Shown here: positions 1 to 12,014 of the stretch, in pieces
Numbering within the stretch: the stretch's first letter is position 1
Layout: each line of letters begins with the position of its first letter
Assembly (NCBI GenBank): GCA_002778195.1
Contig: PCDI01000010.1
Span: 1,178,001 to 1,242,000, forward strand
Length of the DNA stretch: 64,000 nt
Reading direction: 5' to 3'
From: Raffaelea ambrosiae
Taxonomy: Eukaryota; Ascomycota; Sordariomycetes; Ophiostomatales; Ophiostomataceae
Notes under the pieces: generated by a model
What the model saw: only the letters and a program-made list of their open reading frames with translations
Database searches by the model: none
What the model was told of the DNA's origin: nothing
Translations under genes and position numbers: made by a program

Positions 1-619
1 TTCTACAAAATAAAATAGAGATAAGACGTGCTCTTGAAATAGCTGCTGGCTATTGCTACTTTTCTTTTCAACTTTATTCTTATGTTTTACCTTTTTGGGG
101 GGGGGGGGGAGAGTCAGAGGCCTGTGCGGCTCTCCCTGTTCGCTTCTGTCCATCGCCCTCCTGAGCTCTCCACCTCAGAGAAAGCTGCGACAGGAGCTGT
201 AACAAGATGCGTTCCTCTTTCTTTGGCGAGGTTACCTCGACTAAAGCTCATAAGTAGACAAAAAAAGGACAATGCCCTCCCCTTGATGATTACCTCTCTT
301 CTTGTGCCCCATTGTAAAGGGTCGGTCTGGAGGTTCCGACAATCGTGTGTTTCAGCGCGGTTTGTAAGAAAGATGTAGTCCGTCCACCTATCATGTTTAG
401 TTTTTTTGCTTGGCCTGCTCGACTTGTTAAACATGGGATCCTGTTCTTTATTATTTCATGAATAGTTTTTTTTTACCGGTAACCGAATCTTTCACCTAAT
501 TGTTGTCTTTGGTTGTTGCCCTTGTTGTTCAAAGTCAAGGACCTACACATCGACCGCAGACTTACCAAAGACCGGAACAAGCAAGCCACTTGTCTCGGAC
601 AAGCTACCTACCTCCCGCC
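1..619 (+). promoter_or_regulatory. 5' region of the PRXL2-like gene
   Basis: No gene is supported here. The strand is rich in T and CT tracts (for example around 58-95 and 440-520) and has a G-run near 101-111. CT-rich leaders of this kind precede most genes in this window, so this is probably the promoter and 5' UTR of the gene starting at 620. No clear TATA box was seen. The short reading frames on both strands lack coding character. Confidence 0.4.
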
Positions 620-1694
620 ATGTTCTCCGGCCTCACCACCAAGCTCGCCATGCGCAAGCTTGGGATCTCCAATGACACACTCAACAGCTTTACCTTCCCC
701 GGGGCCGGGCCCTCCAACGAAGACATCCCCGACCCGCGGCAACAGAAGAAACTCACCAAGAAGATGCCATCAGAAAGCAACAACACAACTGCTTCGTCCA
801 AGTCTTGGCCCGCCTGGATGTCCGTCCAGAACCTGCCGCTGACTGTCCAGCCCTGGCTGACGCCTCCGCCCGCCCCCATCCCAGTGGCTGCGCGGTGTCC
901 CCAGCCAGGCGATCCGGCACCCATGGACCGAGATGGGCTGCTCGTCGTGGGAGGAAAGCCCGTTCTCGTTGTATTTTTGCGCTGTGTCGGATGCGCATGT
1001 AAGCCCCCCTTTTTTTTTTTTCGACCGCTATGGCTTCCTGTCCCTAAGCCTCCTCCTTCTTTCTTATTTGTTGCCCCTTGTTTCCTACGAACTATAGACT
1101 AACGCGCGGGCAGTCGCCCAACAATCTTTCCTTGCCCTCCGCACACTCGCCAACCGGTATGCCGGCCGCCTGACGTGCATCGCCGTCTCGCACGCATCGG
1201 CGGCCGCAACCAACAAGTGGATCGACCTCCTGGGCGGGGCGTGGCAAATTCAGGTGGTCATTGACGAGGAGCGGGCGGTGTATGCGGCGTGGGGTCTGGG
1301 GCTGGGCTCGGTGTGGACAGTGCTGCACCCGAACACGCAGGTGCAGGCGTGGAAGGTGACCGGCTGGCTGGGCCAGACAGTGGCGGCATCGATGGTGAAC
1401 AGGGGAGACCGAGGAACACCTCCAAGAGGCACTCTCCCGAGCGAGCGAGGCGGCAGTCGAGGAACTCCGAATGACCGCGATAGCCGTGATGACGGTGACC
1501 CGAACTCGCCGTTGGCCTCGAATTCGACGTCGGCCGCTTCCTCCTCCGGTCCGGCCACGGTCATGGGCAACAAGTGGCAGCAGGCGGGAGCGTTTGCGGT
1601 CAACACGCGCGGGATGGTGGTCTGGGGCCGGAAGGCTGAGCGGATGGACGATATGCTGGAGCTGGACAAGGGTGTATCGGCGTTGGGGTTCTAA
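620..1694 (+). CDS. PRXL2-like / AhpC-TSA family thioredoxin-fold protein
   Basis: Two exons, 620-998 and 1114-1694, give 319 residues. The intron has donor GTAAGC, branch CTAAC (about 1099) and acceptor CAG (1111-1113), and joins phase 1. Without splicing the frame ends at 1102. The first 100 residues are Ser/Pro-rich and probably disordered. Then comes the family core: a hydrophobic strand followed by FLRCVGCAFAQQSFLALRTL, matching the fungal pattern FLRxxGCPFA, with a CxxC pair spanning the splice junction, followed by the IAVSHASAAATNKWIDLLGG segment. The C-terminal half (VIDEERAVYAAWGLG...WQQAGAFAVN) matches the rest of the fold. The family is related to peroxiredoxins, but a redox role is inferred only from the CxxC. 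A 40-residue polar insertion (about residues 220-260) interrupts the fold. The ATG at 620 is the first one in frame with good context. AATAAA at 1864-1869 may serve as the poly(A) signal. Confidence 0.82.
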
Positions 1695-3033
1695 GGAGGG
1701 AGGATTGTTGAAGAAAAGGAGAAGCACATAGTGGTTGCCACGACCTCGTGATACTATTTTGGTCAAATCCCGACATAAAGTCTCCATTTGCAAAACCGGC
1801 CAACCTTCCTAATCGTCATCAGTATCCCGTATTTGTATCGTGTGTATAAATAACAACAAATAAAATAAAGCAGCCATTCCTGATAGAAACCCTGCGTGTG
1901 AATACCCCAATGTCCTATTTTTTAGCTATTCCGTCATTCCTGTTCGGCCATTTGCTGTATAATTTGGCAGAAAAAGTAATTGTCGTGCCTCGTTATTGTG
2001 TCGTTGCGTCACTGTTTGTGCGGGAGGAGTTTTTCGGTTGTGTGTTTTTTTTTTCTTTTTTTTTCTTTTTCGCTTGCGAGCATTCCATAAGACAAGGGAA
2101 ACCCAAAAAGCGAGAGGGCAAAGATGAGAGATCGTCAGCAGGCAAAAAGAAGCCCAGTAGAGCTAAAAAATAAAGTCGTCACAGACCAGACTGTGTTGCC
2201 ATCCGGTCCCGAGCCTCGGGCCCCGTCCTCATTCTGTCCCAGCAGTGTTCCCCAGCAGAAAGGAAGGAAAACTAAACGTGAATTCTCCAGGTAAGAATGT
2301 AAGAAGGTAAGAAGAAAAGCAAAAGAGCCAAATTGAACGCAGCGAGGAAAAATAAGAAGTGAAAAAAAAAAAACTCCGACCAAACAAAAAGACGACAACC
2401 CCAAGTAACCATTCCAGTAACGCTTGTTGCCAGCCCACCTTGCCAGCTTTGCCTTTGCCACGGTTTTCCTGGTATATATGTGTTATATAAATAAAAACTC
2501 CTGTTGTTGAGTCCTTAGTCAAGCCAACCCGTGGGGGGACCTGACGCCGATGCCAATGCAGGATTTTTTCGTTCTCGCAGAAATCGTCTCTTTCTCTTTG
2601 CACAACATTTCAACACACGGATTTCCCTTGCCATCCCAAATATCCCCGGTTTTTTTTTGTTTTGCTGAATGCCCCGTCCCCCAGAATGTCGCCAAAAACA
2701 CCATATGTTTTGTTGTTGTTCCCTTTGTCCGACTTTTCAACTGCTGTGACGCCTGTGCCCTCAAGATAAAATACAACCTTCTCCGATTACAGCAACTCCT
2801 CCAACGAGCAAACACTTGCAAAGTATAAACAAACAACTAAAAATGATAAACAAATTGCCCCAAAAGAATCCCTTTGACCTCCCATCCCGGAACATGGAAG
2901 CAGAAACAGAAAAAAAAAGTATGTTGCCAGTTCCGCGCCTTTTCGTCCTGGTGTAGACACGCACTCTGAGCCAAGTGAAGTTGGAGGGCGCATGGTATAG
3001 CCGACAAGACAATGTGCTGATCTGCTAGGCAAT
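1695..3033. other. Convergent intergenic region
   Basis: This lies between the 3' ends of the convergent genes at 620-1694 (+) and 3034-5169 (-). It contains AATAAA-like elements at 1859-1869, T-runs at 2046-2074 and an A-run at 2359-2371. It is probably the two 3' UTRs. No coding frame with family resemblance was found on either strand. Confidence 0.4.
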
Positions 3034-5169
3034 TTAGCCCCAGACGCTGGCCTGGACACCGATGCCGCCAGGCTTGCCGCTATTACCCCAAACACTGCCG
3101 CCACGGCCGCCCCAGCCTGAGACGCCCATTGCACCGTCAGTAGCAGAGGACGGATTGGTGGAGTTGCCGCCACTCGAGGGAGTAACATTTTCGCTGCTGC
3201 CACCCGAGGTAGCGTAGGCCATGGGCGATGCGAGAGGCGTAGTTGACCGCTTGCTAAGAGCCGGGTTGGAAGGCGCGGCACTGCCAGCCGGGGTCGGCGT
3301 ATTCGTCGAGGTGACGGAAGGGCGCGTGCCAATGGGCGCAACCGTGTTTCCAGAGCCGGAGCCGGACTTGCCGTTGATAGGCGAGGCACCTGGCGAGGAG
3401 GTGCTGGTGCGGCTCAGTTGAGCAGGAGGCTGGACAGCCTGCGGGTCGCCGCCAGTCAGGTTAGGCTGAGGGCTGGCGCTGCTGCTGGTCCGCGTTTGCT
3501 GGTTCGGGTCGCCAGCTGGCGACCCGGTCTCGATGGCGCCCGAGGCGTCAGCCGGGTTGACAGGCGGCGGGGGACGGCCGTACTCGTAAGTCAGGGGTGA
3601 GTGACCGCGCAGGGCTGGTGCAGGGTGAGGCCCAGGCACACCCGGGCGGGAGGCACCAGTCTCGTCAACGTATCCGCCGGTCTCGGCAAAGGAGCCCTCG
3701 CCGTACAGCGCGCTGCGCTGGCGGGCGATGAGGTCACGGCGATCGGCTTCGGACATGCTGCTCGGGCTGAGAGTACGATCGGGCTTTCCACCGTACGAAG
3801 AAAGCTCAGCAAGGACGGCTATATGTAGGAAAAGAATCAAACAGTTAGCCCAACTCAGATTCCTCAGTAAGAAAAGTGACAACAGCAAGGCGGAAAGACA
3901 GGCGCAGCACATCCAAGGTCTCCCGGCATCGCGAGGGAGGGCAATCTACACAAAAAAAAAAGGTGGAAGGAGTTGCATTTCGACAAACAAACAACGCTTT
4001 TTCCCTCTCCAAGACTGTTTTCGCATTCCGGCGTGGCCATGTCCACCTCTTTTGTTGAAAAAATTTAAAAGAAAAAAGTTTTGCCCCCTTCCCATTTGCC
4101 CAGATTTCCGTTTGAATCCCCTTGGTGTGCCAATGAAATGTAATAAAGGAAGAAAGATGAAAAGAGAAATAAACGAAATGACAAAAAAGAAAAGATGAAG
4201 AGAAAATGAAGAGAGTGACAGAAAGGAAACCAAACGCTATGCGACGGAGGGCGGCCTACTTCGGTTGTACTGCTGTTCTTGGTGGTAGTTGCGCAACTCA
4301 CGCTCCCGCTGGGCAGCCATCCGGCGCTTGGCCTGGATCATCTGCTCAGCCTCGCTGGAGCCACGTGAAGATTGGTGTCGCTGGCTGGCGTAGAAGTTCT
4401 GCAGGTTCGACTGGTGGGCGCCGCGCGCATCGCCAAACTCAGCCATAGTGTGCGGACGCGCACCAAGACCATGGGGTTGACGGCCGTCTGTGGGTAGAGT
4501 ATTGGCGATTAGCGAAAAAAAAAAGGCAAACACGCAGTCAAAGCAGGGCTGGCAGAGCACAGAATTGCAAAATTGGGCTTCGGCATACAGGGGCACCTGG
4601 GTACAAGACCGCAGAGCCACCAGACAAGCACTTAAAACAACGCGCTTGGCAACTCACCAAAGCCCGATTGCTTTCTGCCAGGACCAGAGGGAGGGTGCCA
4701 CTCACGACGACCAGGGGCGCCGAACATCTTGCCGCTTTTAACGAGGTTGTCGATGGCTCGGTCTACCTCTGTAGGGTTGAAGAAAAGCAGTTAGCGTTAG
4801 ATTCGAATGCAGTCTTTCCCTGTGGACCGACTGAGATAGTTTCCTCACGCCTCCTAGGGACTCCTTCCTTCTCCTGGTGCTTCGGGATGTTTCTGTCTTC
4901 CAGCGTATGATAGACGTACCTTCTAGCTGATGAGAAAAGGCAGGGCCTTCTGGGCCCTGAGACGGGGGAGCGGCCTGAGATGGGACGGTCGAGCTAGAAC
5001 CTGCAGCGAGAAAGTCAGAGACTGGTCTGTGCCGAGTGCGAGAAGTCGAAAGCCCGACGCAGATGGGGTGAGACGAACCGGAGCGGACGGTTTGACTGTC
5101 GATGTCGAGGTCGTTCCAGGCATTCTGGCCAACGGCGGGCCATGGCCGCGAGTTGTCGTAGTAAGACAT
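3034..5169 (-). CDS. Conserved Pezizomycotina protein of unknown function
   Basis: Four exons read on the minus strand: 5169-4920, 4768-4706, 4487-4260 and 3818-3034 (441 residues). All junctions keep frame and use good signals (donors GTACGT, GTGAGT, GTAGGC; acceptors CAG/TAG). Conserved blocks in order: N-terminal MSYYDNSRPWPAVGQNAW; EVDRAIDNLVKSGKMFGAPG in exon 2; NLQNFYASQRHQS and the basic helix AKRRMAAQRERELRNYHQEQ in exon 3; LSPSSMSEADRRDLIARQ in exon 4; then a long Ser/Thr/Pro/Asn-rich tail ending GGIGVQASVWG. I recognise this block order as a fungal family without known function. There is no signal peptide or membrane segment. Exon 1 contains a possible further intron, 5078-5001 (GTTCGT donor, CTGAC branch, CTGCAG end). 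It is 78 nt, a multiple of 3, with no stop, and removing it would give 415 residues and a smoother family match. Confidence 0.75.
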
Positions 5170-8100
5170 GATCGCTAACAGGATGAAAGTGTCAAAAGAG
5201 ACACACCGAAATCACAACGAAGCGGAGAGTCGGCCGGTCGGATGCGGAAGTGATGCGGTGGTTGTCAACGGACAGCGCACGTCGCAGGACCAAGTGGTGG
5301 CGGCAGTACTAGCAGGAATAAAGGAGGAGGATCCTCTTTGGAGATTGTTAGATGGGGTGACCGCCAAATGGGCAAGGAAAAAAGGTGTCGGAAATTTGGG
5401 GCGACTTGGGCCCGTTGGGCGAAACGAGAACAAAAAAAAAAACAGCGCTAGGGAGGCACAAAAAAAAAGGAGAGCCTGTAAGCCAACAGGACTCAAACGC
5501 AAGCCGATTATAGAGATGACTGTCTGGCGAGGACGAAGTGAATGTTATGGGTAAATGCAGTAGCAAAAGTTGGCCACTTGGCAGGGAGAGCGTTGGGCAG
5601 ACCCAGACAGACTGGCAGGATTGGGCCAGGGGCAAGGAAGTAGAAGGCCAGGCAGCACAAAGACGAAGTAAGGAAGGTCGATGAGTAGAAGATGAGCCTA
5701 ATGGCGTACAAGCAGACACAGGAAGGGGAACAGGAAAAGAGGTCGCAGAGGATGTGACGAAGACGTGCGAGCAGAAGCGTAGCGCAGAGGAGGCGCAAAA
5801 GAAAGGAAAGAAGAGAAAATGGAAGGGGGGCGAATTGATGAGACTTTTGAGTCGACAGGGCCTCGACACGGCTGGCGCTGACGGGGAAAGCCAAACGGAG
5901 ATAGGAATAGCAGCAATAGCAGCACAAATAGAAAACGGAGAGGCTATCTGGACAGAGACAGGTTGTGCGCCATTGGCGATGCTATTCGGGCAATGTAGAT
6001 TTGGGGTGGTTCGTTGGATGAAGCTTGCAGTGTTGCAGAAAGAGCGAGGCCAGATAAGACGCAAAAGAGCGAGGTCAAGAGACGCAACGAGACCACAGAA
6101 CAGAAAAGAAACGCAGAAGAAACACACCTAGACAGCAGAGAAGTTGTCGGACAAGTAGACGGGCAGGGCAGGTTGCCAGCAGGAGAAACCGTTTCGACCA
6201 GAAAACGTGACCCCTTTGCGTGCCGTCGAGGCAGTCTGGCGAGGATGAAAAGAGGAAGAGGGGAGCGCGTGCACGGCGAGGGAAAAGGGACAGAAGGAAA
6301 AAAGAGGACCCGGATAGCAGAAACGGTTAACAAAAACGGTTTCCTCCGTACGGGGATCGGAAAAGGGAGCGATCGGAAGGGTGCGTCGTTGGTGGTGGAG
6401 GTGAATCGCAGGCGAGATAGAGAAAGGGGGGGTCCCTTGTTTTTTCTTGGGCTGCCCAGATTTGACTGGCCAGAAAAAGTCAGGCGTGCGTCCACAGAGG
6501 TGCTTGGAGGACAGGGGCGAACAACACAGCTCTGCCGGGGGCGGAGAGACGATCGAGGGACGAGGAGAGGAAGCGGATGGGAAGAGGAGAAAGGAGAGTT
6601 TCGAGGCTTTAGTGAGGACGAGCGCGAGACTCGGAGAAGAGGGAAAGGCGGCAGCGGACAGAGAATTAAAAAAAAAAAAAAAGAGAGAGGGAGCCACAAA
6701 AAAAGCCAAAATTGAAGAATCCCCAAAAGAATTTAACAAAAAAGAACAAAATGATATGATTAGGAGAGCATCGCTAAATGTGGGGCGCTGTGTCGGCCAC
6801 TGCTGGCCGTGGACAGTGTATTCCCGCGGATCCGCTTTGTATGTGGTTCTCAGGTACATAATAACTATTCGAATTTACAGTGCTCGGCTTCTTTTGGTGC
6901 GCTCTTTCCTTTTGGCCTGTGCGGGTTGTGGTTTGTGGCCACTTTGGCTTTGTGGCCTTATTTCCTAACAATTAACTAGTTATTTTATTAATTCGGGGGA
7001 TTTTATCTGTGCTTGGAGAGGAGAAGGGAAAGAGCGGGTCGGCGGGAAGCGAAAATGGGGGGAGCAGAAAGTGGACAGCCTGCTGTACTCGTAGGGGCCA
7101 ACGGGGAAGGTGCGGCCGAGGGAGAATGCATGCAGCTCGCAAGAAAGTCAAGGATAGCGGAAAACCGCCGGAAAGAACGAAAGCTTAATAGCAGACACGA
7201 GCAGATCCAGGAAGGAGCGGCCAGATGGTGCAGCCAGAAGGTGCACAGAAGACGCGGCCAAAAAGGTGCGCCTCAGCATTCTGGAAACAGAAGGCGCGAG
7301 GAGCAGAAGCCGCCGGAGGAGCCCCTCTTTCCCGTGTAAGATATGTTTGATTGCCCCTTTTGTTCATTTTACTGATATTGAGTGCTACGAGGCACTGTAG
7401 CACTTCCAACAGGCCATCAGTGGGATCATCGGTGAGCAGCGATCGTGCCTTCCTGAAGAGATATTTGACAATGGAGAACGCAGGAGCGTGCACAGGGCAG
7501 AATGCAGAACTGGAAAGAGCAAAAAAGGCAAGAGCAACAGGGAGAACATGAAAAAGAAGATTGCGCCAGATGATTAGCCCACAAGACGACATGAAAAATA
7601 AGAGCACAGAACAGAATCTCCAGAGAACAAAGACACCCGAGCCAGCACCTAAACGCCCAAACGCCCCAAATTCCCATCCAAACCCCAATTCTCAACAGCT
7701 CATCACTCCCACCACCTCCAATGACAGTCAGCCTCCACACAATAGGCTAGAGCGGGCACTTTTTCTCGAAAATTGCGGAGCGCCCTAACGACTGCAATTA
7801 CGGAGTTTGCTGAAGGGGAGAACCACTCGAGACCAACACCCCCTTTTCCATGGCACGACCCAGATAGCCGTCACGGATCAACCGAGGCGAGCATGGGATA
7901 TTGGGCGGCTCCAGCACGGCTGCGACAGGCTGTCGGTCTGGTCACTGCGTGAAAAGGAGGTTCTACGTGATTTTATGTGATTTGGGTGTCCCCCTAGGCG
8001 CGCCGCACGAGTTACCCCAATTGACTGGACGTCTTCTGATTGTCTGCAGTCCTGTGGAGAAGGAAATCCTAATTCTGTCAGTTTTGCCAGTCCCGACGGT

Positions 8101-11100
8101 TGTGACGGTTGCGACGGTTGCGACAGCCCGGCAGTCCTACTCCTGCCTCTTCTGCGGATTCTCGCACTTCCTCCGTCCCCACTGCTGCTGTATTTGCGTC
8201 GTGCGATGTATCCGGATGCAGAGACGCACACATGCAGGCACGTTGCAGGGGGGGGGGGCCTGAGGGACGAGAAAGTGGGCTGCTGAGGAAACACAGCAGG
8301 GAAGGCGAAGCAGAAACAGGTCGACAGCCCAGCGGGTTGCAGGCCGCCGAAACAGATCTCTTCCCGTCGCTATGTCCTTGGGTTCTGCTATCTGACACTG
8401 CCCGTGGAGGGTCCTTGCAGCGCCCTTTCTTCCACGTGGACTGCGGAGCATGTCCCTACAATCCCTACAAGTCCGACAAATAGCCAAACAGCTTCTGGCT
8501 GCTGCTATCTGCTATGGCATCCCGTTTCATGGATCTATATACTGGAACTGAAACTTGGCCCGGTATGGCTCTCTGGACAGTGGATACGCCGAGTGAGGCC
8601 AGAACAGAAGTGCAGAAACAAGGCGGAAACAAGAAGAGATGGTGAACACGAGGCGCCGAGACAGGAATACCTGGAACTCCTAGGGGCCGGGCAAATGCTT
8701 CTTCTCCCAGCGCGCGCTCCAGCTGTGGGTGTTGGCCGCAGAGTGGCACATCAGTAATATCTTGCACTTTCAGAGTGGCAAGCTGACAATCGCGCGAAGA
8801 CGAGGCCACCTACGCTGTAAGATCGCTGCTGTCCCGCAGTGCACTTACAGTCATTCTCTGCCACACGCGGCGGACCGTCTGATAGCCGACACTATCTTTC
8901 CCGGCATTCGGCGTGTCTTGGTGGTCCCCTTCGAACAGGCTCGACACAGACGGGACAAAAGTGAGGCAAATCGCGACTTCTCCACAAAACGGAAGGCTCC
9001 TGGACTGTCCTTTGATTGCGTACGCGTTGCTTCATATACATATATGAAAAAGAACCACGAGAACGAGCGAATTTGGCCGAGACATAGACGAAGCCTGCGC
9101 GGGGAATTTGCACTGACCGTAACTGCGCATTTGTGTCTCATTTTCGGTGTTTGTCTGTCTGCACAAGCTGGGTGGGTGCTTTGGCAAAGGGCGAGTTCCA
9201 AATGCACCATGTCCCTTCTAGAGCCAAATGCCTTTAGCAAAGATGGCGCCACAGTGCCAGACAGCGCCTGAGCTCCTGTTTTCTTCGCTCTGCTCCACTC
9301 CAGGACGATCCCCTCTCGTTTGAAACTTTCCTGGAACATCTGCTCTTTGGATGTTACGTGAAACACTCTGTCGACGGGGACGCTGAAAACAGACGATGCA
9401 AGACATGAAAGATGGGCCAGCAAGGGCCAGGTCTACGGCATCCTTCAACGGCATCCTTCTGGATTTCTGTTTAGACCCCGAATTTTGGGTATTTTACCTC
9501 ACTACCACCAAGCCTCTCTCACAAACCATTCCGGGCATGGCGCCGGGAACATTGTCCGCTCGGGACCGTCTATCTCGGCCTAGCATGATGCAACTGACCC
9601 ACGAAAAATGGTGTCCATCTCGATCTATGCTGCAGCGGCCGCGCCTAGCGACCAGCGTGGGCAGACTCGTACAAAAGAGAACAAAAGAACCCGGGGCTGC
9701 TCGCCCCAGCCCACTACGAGCAGTGCTTGCCCAGTCGCCAGCGGCGCCAAAAAATATTCAACTTTTGGGGGGGTGGACAGCCCGCGCAGACAACGAGTGT
9801 CAATCACAATGGCAATGATCTGTCACCCTGGCCGACTATTCCTTCGTGCCCGGGTATGCGGTCCATTCTGCCCACTCTGGTCAGAGAACGGCCAACCCGG
9901 CTGGGCAGGTCGATACAGAAATGTGATAGGACTGCCTTCTTGTATCTTTCCATCTGTCTTACACAGTGAGACGCACACCTGCAGAGCCTCTGGGGCTAAA
10001 CTGCTGGATGCTCCGATCCGACCGGCCCTCGCGGATTGCGGAGTAGTCGTGGCTTCCAAAAAGGCAGCTCATGTGGGTTTGCACAGCTCTCCCCTCCTCG
10101 TCTTGTGTGGTTCACTGTGCCATTTGTGCCATTCGACTACCTAGCTCCCCGTGCACCATTCTTCGGCCCAATGTTCTTGCGCTATTTTCCATTTCCCATG
10201 TCCCATCTCCAATTTTCAAGTCCCAGTTCTCGCATAGCACATGCATCTTACTATCCTGTCTCAGTCCGTTATGACGTCTGCCAGGCGTTCCTACTGGACC
10301 AGGGTACGATGCCCCGACACAGGTGTTGCAGGAGACGGCTGGCCAAATGGGCCGCGAAGCCTTCTCCAGGGAACAAATAAAGAGAAATAGAAAAAGAAAA
10401 AAAAGAGAGAGCAACAACGCCAAAAATGACTCGTATGACGGACCACAAGACAAAAGTCACAGAAGACAGCTCATCGCGGCAGCAACTCCGCAAAACATTC
10501 ATCCGATTGGGGAGAGGGCCCTCTTGTCTGGCCGCCCACGCTTGGGGCGCCACTGGCACTGGGATGTATTTCCTTGCTGGGCCAAAGCCTGACAAATGCA
10601 ATCAGGATTTTGTTACTCTGTAGTTTGGCGAGCTTTCGGGATCTCGGCTCTTCCCACCGTTTTCAGTAAACTATTTCCTCCTCACTCCCCCTCCAACTTC
10701 CCAAACAGGCAAGCTCCACCACTTGGATATCCCACCACACAGAGGGGCATTCTACGACCAGACACACCACACGCACCACGCGGACAGACACATCTGATAC
10801 CCAAGCCGCACTAGTACGCTGTACATGTTGGGCACAAGCCTGTGGCAATGGGGGCAAACGCTTCCCCCGTCTGGCATGAGGGGACGAGGGGTAGTTATCG
10901 CACAACATGCACAGAACAGAATGGGACAACAAGAAGAATACCAGGCACAGCACAAATAATGCGATGACAAGAAGAGTGGGCGAACAAGACAGCGAGCGAG
11001 CAAACGGGCAAGGGGTCAAGGAGGGGCCTATCAGGCTGGTCGGTCTGCGCCTACGAGGACTCACAGCAGAGCATCTTACCATATGGACAACTGGCCCGTG

Positions 11101-12014
11101 AGCTGCAACGCGCAAATGGGGAAGCCAAGACGAATCATTGTCCGGGCTAGTTACCGAGAAGGATCAGGCCTGGACGGAAGGGTGGCCAGCCAGCCAACCA
11201 GGCAAACCCCCAAGACACACGCAGACCAGGCTGGGCAAGAAACATTCTATGATATCAAGCCGAGTGGACAGCCAAGTTGGCAAAAGACTTTTTTAAAAAA
11301 AAAGGGCCGAGAGAAGGAAGCAACGGCGAGGATTTGGCACTGTGGGCATTATCGCCTCATGCATGTCCGGCTGCAGTTGTTATCCACCGATGTGCCGCGC
11401 TGGGGCAGGGGAGCCAGTCTGGTCCATGGGTTGTCCCTCAGTGGAGAACTGGGGCCAGACGCATATGCAACGGCACATGTCTTGTGTGATTCTTGCCGCC
11501 CTCTTCTCCTTTGGAGGGGGGCAATCCTCTGGTCAAAACGCAAGCGCACAGGCATCGGCATCGGCCCTGCAAGTCCGTGCATGCTGACAGAAGATGATGT
11601 ATTGACGTGTCGGGCTTTGGGATTAGTGCTATGCATTTTCTACTGAAATCTGACTACCAGTGTGTGTTCAGTGTCTATGTGTACTTGTTGTATATTTGGT
11701 ATAAGTGTATATCATGGATATGCCTCAAGGCCAGGCCAGACTCTCCAGCTTCGTCGATTTGTCGACTCAACCCACCTGGCTAATACCAGGCTTCCTCGAC
11801 TTGAAAACTGCCATACAGAAGCACAAAAACGACAAAACTATCCAGAATCGAAAGTAAATCTCCAGAGGCATCCAGAAAGAGTGAATCGAGGGAGACTATC
11901 GAAAGAGAATATCGAAAGAGAAAATCGAAAGAGAATATCGCAGAGGTATCCAAAAGGCGACCTAAATACACAGCGCTCGTCTATTCACATTGCCCTCCTC
12001 GAAGAACCAGCTGA
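5170..12014. other. Gene-poor region with strong purine/pyrimidine asymmetry
   Basis: There is no gene I can support in about 6.8 kb. From about 5200 to 6750 the + strand is very purine-rich, so the minus strand, upstream of the gene starting at 5169, is CT-rich. The 240-260-residue open frames there are composed almost only of S, P, F, L and R, which is an artefact of that composition. Part may be promoter and 5' UTR of the 3034-5169 gene. From 7000 to 12000 composition is mixed, with short repeats (GACGGTTGC-like units near 8096-8125) and G-runs (near 8249). Undetected short, fast-evolving or non-coding genes cannot be excluded. Confidence 0.4.
11898..11945. repeat. Tandem repeat, about 13-bp unit
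   Basis: About four imperfect copies of a unit close to TATCGAAAGAGAA lie in tandem, just downstream (3' side) of the SLC35F gene. It is non-coding, and no function is suggested. Confidence 0.6.

Noticed and set aside
5348..6859. Minus-strand frames of 240-260 residues rich in Ser, Phe, Pro and Leu, with hydrophobic stretches
   Set aside because: They follow from the pyrimidine-rich strand composition; they overlap one another in different frames and show no conserved motif.
8729..9423. Overlapping 180-190-residue frames on both strands
   Set aside because: No ATG with good context at the start of the + frame, no family motif, and equal openness on both strands.
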